The notes beneath the pieces are model-generated. The model was not told where the DNA came from, ran no database searches, and worked only from the letters and a program-made list of their open reading frames with translations. From Eubacteriaceae bacterium (GTDB taxonomy: Bacteria > Bacillota > Clostridia > Lachnospirales > Lachnospiraceae): a DNA stretch of 43,616 nt. Shown here piece by piece: positions 38,929 through 43,616 of the stretch; position 1 is the stretch's first letter, and each line of letters opens with the position of its first letter. Made by a program: the position numbers and the translations under genes. Location of the stretch: contig CABIYF010000026.1 of NCBI GenBank assembly GCA_902362875.1, forward strand, positions 1 to 43,616, in the 5' to 3' direction.

Positions 38929-39205
38929 TTTGAATAGCCGTCCGTGTATATGAGAAAAACGAAATAATCGAATAAAGGATCCAGAACCATTGAAATTTTG
39001 CCGTCGTTTTGAACGGTTCGCAGCGAATTTGGTCGGTTGTTTGAGCGTCAAAGACTACAGGTTTCAATACCTTTGAACGCGAGTTACCGAAGGAAAATTC
39101 GCGAATCAGCGACCGTTCAAAACGGCGTGCATAAATTTCTGGTCTGGATCCTTTATTCGATTATTTCGTTTTTCTCATATACAAAATGAACGACTACCCT
39201 TCAAA
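38929..39205 (-). repeat. Hairpin element, copy C (277 bp), inverted relative to A
   Basis: From TTTGAA at 38929 to TTCAAA at 39205, ending at the base before the stop codon of the minus-strand rraA gene. Outer arms with GTATATGAGAAAAACGAAAT as in copy A; inner helix GAATTT (39025-39030) / AAATTC (39095-39100). Read on the minus strand the core matches copies A and B. Confidence 0.85.
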
Positions 39206-39823
39206 TTAAAATTTTAATACGCGTGGAAGTATCTCCCCAGTTTCCTCCATTCGCTGAATCGTAGCTTTTTCCGCAGCAATCTTTTCTTCCGCCTTTTTCA
39301 TAACACATTCCACCTCATCAGGTCGTATCACAACAACCCCATTGACATCAGCAACGATATAATCCCCAGGATTTACCTCAGCACCGCCGCACACAACAGT
39401 GGTATTTAATTTTCCCTGCTGGCATTTTCCGGCACTTCCTGGAACGACACATCTTGCATAGATTGGAACGCCTGCTTCTTCACACCCTTCTTTGTCACGG
39501 AAAGCTCCATCGATCACAACACCTGCAAGCCCTTTCTTGGCAGCGCAGATGCTTCGATGATCTCCCCAGAAAGACCCTTTACAAAATCCTTTTCCTGCAA
39601 CAACGATCACATCACCTTCTTTTGCATCAAGAATTGCATTTGGGATGATACCGCTGATTCCATAAGGAGTATCTACAGGGTAAGCTCTTCCAACGATATT
39701 TTTATTTGTTACCTGACGTTTAATATGATAGTCCATCGTACGATAGCAGCCATCGCCAAAACCATCACATAACTCAGAAGTGGTAAATGTTTTTAATTTT
39801 TCAATGATTTTCTCAGATTCCAT
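39206..39823 (-). CDS. RraA-family protein (aldolase/decarboxylase-like), first copy
   Basis: A 205-aa member of the RraA/4-hydroxy-4-methyl-2-oxoglutarate aldolase family. It starts MESEKIIEKLKTFTTSELCDGFGDG at 39823 behind AATAGGAGG; an upstream in-frame extension of 63 residues looks non-coding. The family core is seen in GDVIVVAGKGFCKGSFWGD, GLAGVVIDGAFRDKEG (Arg-Asp metal site), CVVPGSAGK and VNPGDYIVADVNGVVVIRPDE. Enzymes of the family split hydroxy-oxo acids to pyruvate or decarboxylate oxaloacetate with Mg2+. It is divergent from the citC unit and shares its control region, so a pathway role is plausible. Confidence 0.85.
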   Translation of the reverse strand: MESEKIIEKLKTFTTSELCDGFGDGCYRTMDYHIKRQVTNKNIVGRAYPVDTPYGISGIIPNAILDAKEGDVIVVAGKGFCKGSFWGDHRSICAAKKGLAGVVIDGAFRDKEGCEEAGVPIYARCVVPGSAGKCQQGKLNTTVVCGGAEVNPGDYIVADVNGVVVIRPDEVECVMKKAEEKIAAEKATIQRMEETGEILPRVLKF

Positions 39824-39970
39824 AATATATCCTCCTATTATAATCAATAATTCTTCTACTATTATGATAGCAATAAGCAAAGGGCATATAAAATTCTCAA
39901 AGATAATGATGCTATAAGAAAATGGAATGATGAAAAATAAGTATGACATTTGATAAAAGCAGAAGGGGAC

Positions 39971-40048
39971 ATTCCTTCTTGGAATAACGAAAAGGAATGG
40001 AACTATAATCATTGTGAATTAGATTTTAAGCGCAGTCCCTGTTATAGT
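39971..40048 (+). promoter_or_regulatory. Putative LysR-type operator and promoter, site 5 (citC operon), double site
   Basis: The perfect dyad ATTCC-TTCTT-GGAAT at 39971-39985 overlaps a second site, ATAACGAAAAGGAAT, at 39984-39998. TATAGT at 40043-40048 follows the second site after 44 nt. The first, outer site may serve the divergent rraA gene or stabilise binding. Confidence 0.65.
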
Positions 40049-40105
40049 TAAATTATCAAAAGGAAGTAAAAAATATCAAGAAAAACAAAGGGAAAGGTGA
40101 TAATC

Positions 40106-40267
40106 ATGCAGGCAACAAATACTGTAAAAACTTATGCAACAAGAAACATTTTTGGACCAATCATTTTCAGAATGACAGCAGATCCCAAGAAAGACTTTTC
40201 AAGAAAACAGATGGAAGAAGAAAAGAAACGTTTTGAAGTAATTGATGACTACATTGAACAGGCATAG
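40106..40267 (+). CDS. Uncharacterised 53-aa protein leading the citC operon
   Basis: A small gene of 53 codons plus TAG. It begins MQATNTVKTYATRNIFGPII and continues through FRMTADPKKDFSRKQMEEE to an acidic end (FEVIDDYIEQA). It has its own ribosome site (GGGAAAGGTG) and stops 3 nt before the citC start codon, so the two should be coupled. The N-terminal half is mixed and weakly hydrophobic; the C-terminal half is a charged, probably helical segment. No signal peptide or known motif is seen. It is placed first in an operon devoted to citrate lyase activation, which suggests a partner or regulator of CitC or of the lyase; this is inference. Confidence 0.72.
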   Translation: MQATNTVKTYATRNIFGPIIFRMTADPKKDFSRKQMEEEKKRFEVIDDYIEQA

Positions 40268-40270
40268 CCT

Positions 40271-41287
40271 ATGGAAATCAGAACAGGAAATCCATTTCGT
40301 GGAAGAGAAAAAGAAAAACTTGTGAGTTTTCTTAAGGAGCAGGATCTGGAATATGATGAAAATATTACATATTCCATGGTTTTAGAAGAAGATGGGGAGA
40401 TTATTGGGACGGCATCCTCTCATAATAATGTTATAAAATGTGTCGCAATCTCCAAGGAACATCAAGGAGAGAACCTGCTTTCCACAATGTTTTCCCATCT
40501 TGTAACTCACATGTTTGAACAGGGAATCTACCATTATTTTGGATTTACAAAACCAAAAAATAAACGATTATTTGAAGGTGTCGGCCTTTATCCAGTTGCA
40601 GAAACTGACCACGTATTACTTCTTGAAAATGAACGAGACGGAATCAAAAAATACATGAAAAAACTTCAGGAAGAAACAAAGAAAGCCGAAGAAAATGGAA
40701 TGGAGAACAAGGAGTCAGAGGAGATCGGAGCGATCGTTGCGAATTGTAATCCATTTACGAAAGGACACCGATATCTTGTGGAATATGCAGCGTCAAGATG
40801 TAAATATCTTCATTTATTTATTCTATCAGAAGAACAAGAATTTATTTCATCCGATGCAAGATTCCATATGGTTTCTGAAGGGGTAAAGGATTTGAAAAAT
40901 GTGATCCTTCATCGAACATCGGACTACCTGATCTCTCCAGTCGTTTTCCCAACTTATTTTATGAAAGAAAAAGATCAGGCATTTACGATGAATTGTATGT
41001 TAGATATCGAGATTTTCCGCAGGCATATTGCGAAAAATCTCGGGATCACAAAACGTTTTGTGGGAAGTGAACCAAACTGTCAGGTAACAAATGAGTACAA
41101 CCGATGTTTAAAGGAATATCTTCCACAATCAGGGATCGAAGTAGAAGAGATCAAACGACTTGAAATTGATGATACGCCAGTGAGTGCTTCAGATGTACGA
41201 CGTGCATATCAAGAAGGTCGAATGGAAGATATCAAAAGATGGGTTCCAGAAACAACTTATCAATATTTATCAGAATGTAAAAAATAA
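40271..41287 (+). CDS. citC: [Citrate (pro-3S)-lyase] ligase
   Basis: A 338-aa enzyme that acetylates the carrier group of citrate lyase with ATP and acetate, which switches the lyase on. The N-terminal about 140 residues are an acetyltransferase-like domain (ISKEHQGENLLSTMFSHLV); the C-terminal part is a nucleotidyltransferase domain beginning IVANCNPFTKGHRYLVEYAA (the HxGH-like T-KGH) and ending SASDVRRAYQEGRMEDIKRWVPETTYQYL. It follows the 53-aa gene with a 3-nt gap and precedes citX. Confidence 0.94.
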   Translation: MEIRTGNPFRGREKEKLVSFLKEQDLEYDENITYSMVLEEDGEIIGTASSHNNVIKCVAISKEHQGENLLSTMFSHLVTHMFEQGIYHYFGFTKPKNKRLFEGVGLYPVAETDHVLLLENERDGIKKYMKKLQEETKKAEENGMENKESEEIGAIVANCNPFTKGHRYLVEYAASRCKYLHLFILSEEQEFISSDARFHMVSEGVKDLKNVILHRTSDYLISPVVFPTYFMKEKDQAFTMNCMLDIEIFRRHIAKNLGITKRFVGSEPNCQVTNEYNRCLKEYLPQSGIEVEEIKRLEIDDTPVSASDVRRAYQEGRMEDIKRWVPETTYQYLSECKK

Positions 41288-41319
41288 ATCAAAAATATAA
41301 AGAAAGGATGCGGTAGAAA

Positions 41320-41943
41320 ATGGAGCAGGCAGATAGAAAACAGATATGGAACAGTCAGGTTTTGCTTTATGAAATGTTAGAGGCAAGAGAAAGCCGATAT
41401 AAAAAGCAGAAACAATTGATCCGAGAAGGAAAAGGAACACTGGTCTGTCTGATGCTTAATGTACCGGGTCCAGTAAAAGTAACAGCCCTGACTGACTGGG
41501 CATTTGAACAAGGAAAAGAGAGAATTACTTGTCGGCTCAAGGAATCCGGAATCACCATAAAGGAAGAAGAGACCGACTATAAAAAAACAGGATATGAGCT
41601 GTACATGATCGTAGATGCCGATGCGGTTTTTGTGAAAAAACAATTAGTCTCTATTGAAGAAGAAAATAAACTCGGTCGATTATTTGATATTGATGTGATC
41701 AGCGTGGATGGCGATAAGATCAGCCGCATGGACATCTGCATGCCGCCAAGGAAATGTCTGATCTGTGGAAACACAGGACATGGATGCAGCAGAAACAGAA
41801 CACACAGCATCGAGGATATGACAGCTCATATCAATAAAATCATAAAAGAAGAGAAAGGGGAAAGAAACCATGCAGATTCAGGGAATACCAGAAGAGAAAT
41901 TATTTGCGAAGATCGAATTTTGCATCCGCAATGCACTGCTTAA
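41320..41943 (+). CDS. citX: Holo-citrate lyase synthase (apo-CitD transferase)
   Basis: Attaches the phosphoribosyl-dephospho-CoA group to Ser14 of CitD. The 207 aa show GTLVCLMLNVPGPVK, GRLFDIDVISVDGDKISR and the conserved PPRKCLICGNTGHGCSRNRTHSIEDM. The last 24 codons overlap the citG gene in another frame (41870-41943) and read like chance sequence; known CitX proteins are shorter (about 180 aa). The original stop was probably lost and the frame runs on into citG. The enzyme should still be functional. Confidence 0.9.
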   Translation: MEQADRKQIWNSQVLLYEMLEARESRYKKQKQLIREGKGTLVCLMLNVPGPVKVTALTDWAFEQGKERITCRLKESGITIKEEETDYKKTGYELYMIVDADAVFVKKQLVSIEEENKLGRLFDIDVISVDGDKISRMDICMPPRKCLICGNTGHGCSRNRTHSIEDMTAHINKIIKEEKGERNHADSGNTRREIICEDRILHPQCTA

Positions 41944-42760
41944 GGAAGTTGGAACAACACCAAAACCGGGATTAGTTGACCTACACGATACCGGTGCTCA
42001 TAAAGATATGGATTATGATACATTTGTCAGAAGTACCTATGCGATCAAACCATATATTCTTAGAATGGCTGTGGAAGGATTTCATTGGAATCATGAATTA
42101 AAAGATCTTTTCCCACATATCAGAGAGATTGGAAAACAGGCAGAGAAAGCAATGTTTCAGGCAACAGATGGTGTAAACACACATAAAGGCATCATCTTCA
42201 CAATGGGAATCTTAGCAACAGCTGCTGGATATGAATTAAAAGCAAACGGTAATATTGATGTTATCAAAGTACTGGATACAGCAAAAGAAATGGTAGAAGA
42301 TGACATGAACCGTGAGCTGGAAGAAATGGTATACAAAGATCCAGAAACACACGGGGAAGAGATTTATTTCCAGTATGGAGTCAAAGGAATCAGAGAAGAA
42401 GCAAGAAGCGGGTTCCCAGTGATCCGAAACACTGCATACCCTAAGATGAGAAAATACAGAATCTGTGGCTACCCACAGAATCTATCGAATATAGAAGCTC
42501 TGCTACATATTATGAAACAGTTAACAGATACGAACGTGTTATCCAGAGGAAATATGGAAGAACTCTGGTGGGTACAAAACACTGCACAGAGTATTGTCAA
42601 CAGAGGAGGAGCTTTCTCAGAAGCAGGAAAGCGTGCGATCGCAAGAATGAACAGAGACTGCATCCTCAAAAACATTAGTCCAGGAGGTGCTGCAGATATG
42701 TTAGCAGCAACTATTTTCCTGTGTCAGATGGAAGAAGAATTTACAAAATACGAAAACTAG
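41870..42760 (+). CDS. citG: Triphosphoribosyl-dephospho-CoA synthase
   Basis: Makes the prosthetic group precursor from dephospho-CoA and ATP. The 296 aa carry KEVGTTPKPGLVDLHDTGAHKDMD near residues 25-50, TDGVNTHKGIIFTMGILATAAG near 100, and LSRGNMEELWWVQNTAQ towards the end. ATG 41870 has GAAAGGGGAAAG upstream and lies within the citX frame; a later start would cut into the conserved N-terminus. It completes the citC-citX-citG set. Confidence 0.93.
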   Translation: MQIQGIPEEKLFAKIEFCIRNALLKEVGTTPKPGLVDLHDTGAHKDMDYDTFVRSTYAIKPYILRMAVEGFHWNHELKDLFPHIREIGKQAEKAMFQATDGVNTHKGIIFTMGILATAAGYELKANGNIDVIKVLDTAKEMVEDDMNRELEEMVYKDPETHGEEIYFQYGVKGIREEARSGFPVIRNTAYPKMRKYRICGYPQNLSNIEALLHIMKQLTDTNVLSRGNMEELWWVQNTAQSIVNRGGAFSEAGKRAIARMNRDCILKNISPGGAADMLAATIFLCQMEEEFTKYEN

Positions 42761-42772
42761 GAGGAAAGCAAA

Positions 42773-43468
42773 ATGTGTATAGGATTTCGAGCTTTTTTAG
42801 ATTTTGAAAGACCAGACCCAGAGCTTGTAGAAAGCTATCGAGGAATTCCAAGTGCAAATATCGGAGACTGTGTCCGCAAAATGACTTGCATGTTTGATGG
42901 AATCCGTTCCTTTAATAAGAAACCATTAGTAGGAACTGCGTTTACCGTAAAAGTACCATCTGGAGATAATCTTGTCGCACAGATGGCATTAGATTATGCA
43001 AAACCTGGAGATATCATCGTTGTTGATGGAGCAGGATATACAGACAGAGCTTTAGTTGGTGGAATGATGTTAGCATATGCACAGGAAAGAAACTTAGGTG
43101 GATTTGTAGTAAATGGAGCCGTCAGAGATTTAGATGACATCAAAAACAGCCCTTTGCCAGTCTTTGCAAAAGCTGTCACACCACTTGGACCATACAGAGA
43201 TGGTCCAGGAGAAGTCAATGTACCAGTTGTCTGCGGAGGACAGGTTGTCATGCCTGGAGATATTTTAGTTGGAGATATTGATGGAATCGTCGTTGTTCCA
43301 AGAAAAGATGCAGCGAAGCTGTTAAATGATGTTCATAAAAATCTTGAACAAGAACAACGAGAGATCAAACAGATGTTAGAAGGAACTTACACCGAAGAAG
43401 AACATCAGGAAATCTTTACTGGACAGTTCTTAAAACGAGGTGGAAGTTTAGAAAAAGCTAGTTATTAA
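42773..43468 (+). CDS. RraA-family protein (aldolase/decarboxylase-like), second copy
   Basis: A 231-aa RraA-family protein, only distantly similar to the one at 39206-39823. It contains IPSANIGDCVRKMTCMFDGI, AKPGDIIVVDGAGYTDRALVGGMM, the metal-site GFVVNGAVRDLDDI, and VVMPGDILVGDIDGIVVVPRKD, then a charged C-terminal helix. It starts 12 nt after citG behind AGGAGGAAAG and is the last gene of the operon. A Mg2+-dependent aldolase or oxaloacetate decarboxylase is expected. Having two unlike copies at both sides of the citC unit suggests different substrates. Confidence 0.87.
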   Translation: MCIGFRAFLDFERPDPELVESYRGIPSANIGDCVRKMTCMFDGIRSFNKKPLVGTAFTVKVPSGDNLVAQMALDYAKPGDIIVVDGAGYTDRALVGGMMLAYAQERNLGGFVVNGAVRDLDDIKNSPLPVFAKAVTPLGPYRDGPGEVNVPVVCGGQVVMPGDILVGDIDGIVVVPRKDAAKLLNDVHKNLEQEQREIKQMLEGTYTEEEHQEIFTGQFLKRGGSLEKASY

Positions 43469-43519
43469 TCAGGTAACTCTTTTTAAAAGTTTATGTTTTA
43501 TATGTTGAAAAAGGCTCAT

Positions 43520-43548
43520 GGGAGATATGATTTGATATGCTCCCTTTT
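43520..43548 (+). terminator. Possible terminator after the citC operon
   Basis: GGGAGATAT / ATATGCTCCC with a bulged base, followed by TTTT. It could instead be part of the terminal repeat of the insertion sequence that seems to begin here. Confidence 0.4.
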
Positions 43549-43599
43549 AGGTAGACAAGTAAAATAATAAAAACTTGTTTCCTGAAAGGGGGTATTTTT

Positions 43600-43616
43600 T
43601 TGAGTAGAAAAGTTAA
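43600..43616 (+). mobile_element. Possible left end of an insertion sequence, with the start of a transposase frame
   Basis: A GGGGG-rich ribosome site is followed by TTG AGT AGA AAA GTT, that is MSRKV..., cut by the window edge. The AT-rich lead with GGTAGACAAGT resembles the start of IS3-family orfA genes. The evidence is thin because only five codons are visible. Confidence 0.3.

Noticed and set aside
38855..39067. Minus-strand 70-codon frame inside hairpin copy C
   Set aside because: It lies fully in the repeat and is not preserved in copy A.
39824..40012. Extension of the minus-strand RraA protein by 63 residues
   Set aside because: ATG 39823 has a strong AATAGGAGG site, the family starts there, and the upstream stretch carries the operator region.

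Overview
The window reads as chromosomal DNA from a low-GC anaerobic Firmicute, most likely a gut Lachnospiraceae of the Anaerostipes type. This is inferred from AT-rich codon use, the strong AGGAGG-type ribosome sites and the gene content (biotin-dependent Na+ pump, citrate lyase, PTS lactose genes). No rRNA, tRNA or CRISPR array was seen.

Layout. (1) 1-5912: the end of an unidentified gene, then a lactose operon (PTS EIICB, 6-phospho-beta-galactosidase, HAD phosphatase, aldose 1-epimerase) and a ROK sugar kinase behind a terminator. (2) about 5913-13260: a decayed mobile region. It holds a sigma-like factor and a small protein of the type found on conjugative elements, three small loci separated by four copies of a 25-bp palindrome, a truncated and twice frameshifted large serine recombinase, a 5'-truncated nhaC-type antiporter with an in-frame stop, and two paralogous Rpn/PD-(D/E)XK proteins. 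(3) 13263-15846: sstT and trpS. (4) 16138-43468: a 27-kb tricarboxylate/dicarboxylate metabolism locus.

The locus in (4) contains a FUSC-HAD fusion; a biotin-dependent carboxyltransferase/Na+-pump operon with both an acyl-CoA-type (12S) and an oxaloacetate-type (5S) carboxyltransferase; aconitase; two tandem LysR regulators; a lactonase-fold protein with a MatC-type carrier; a MocR regulator and an iron alcohol dehydrogenase; an isocitrate/isopropylmalate dehydrogenase-family enzyme with citrate lyase CitDEF and a YbhJ-type hydratase; two RraA-family proteins; and the citrate lyase activation genes citC, citX and citG led by an unannotated 53-aa gene. A working model is: uptake of a tricarboxylate or dicarboxylate, interconversion by the two aconitase-family enzymes, an oxidative branch through the dehydrogenase, and a cleavage branch through citrate lyase to acetate and oxaloacetate. 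Decarboxylation of oxaloacetate would then drive Na+ export.

Two observations are not explained by gene annotation. First, five transcription units of this locus share one promoter design: a 15-bp near-dyad ending in GGAAT, placed 44-48 nt before a TATAAT-like -10 box and about 100 nt before the start codon. This is the geometry expected of a LysR-type activator and joins all the pieces into one putative regulon. Second, three copies of a 277-305 bp hairpin element lie downstream of adh, ybhJ and rraA. Their stems differ in sequence yet still pair, while unpaired core segments are conserved, which looks like a structured RNA or hairpin DNA element.
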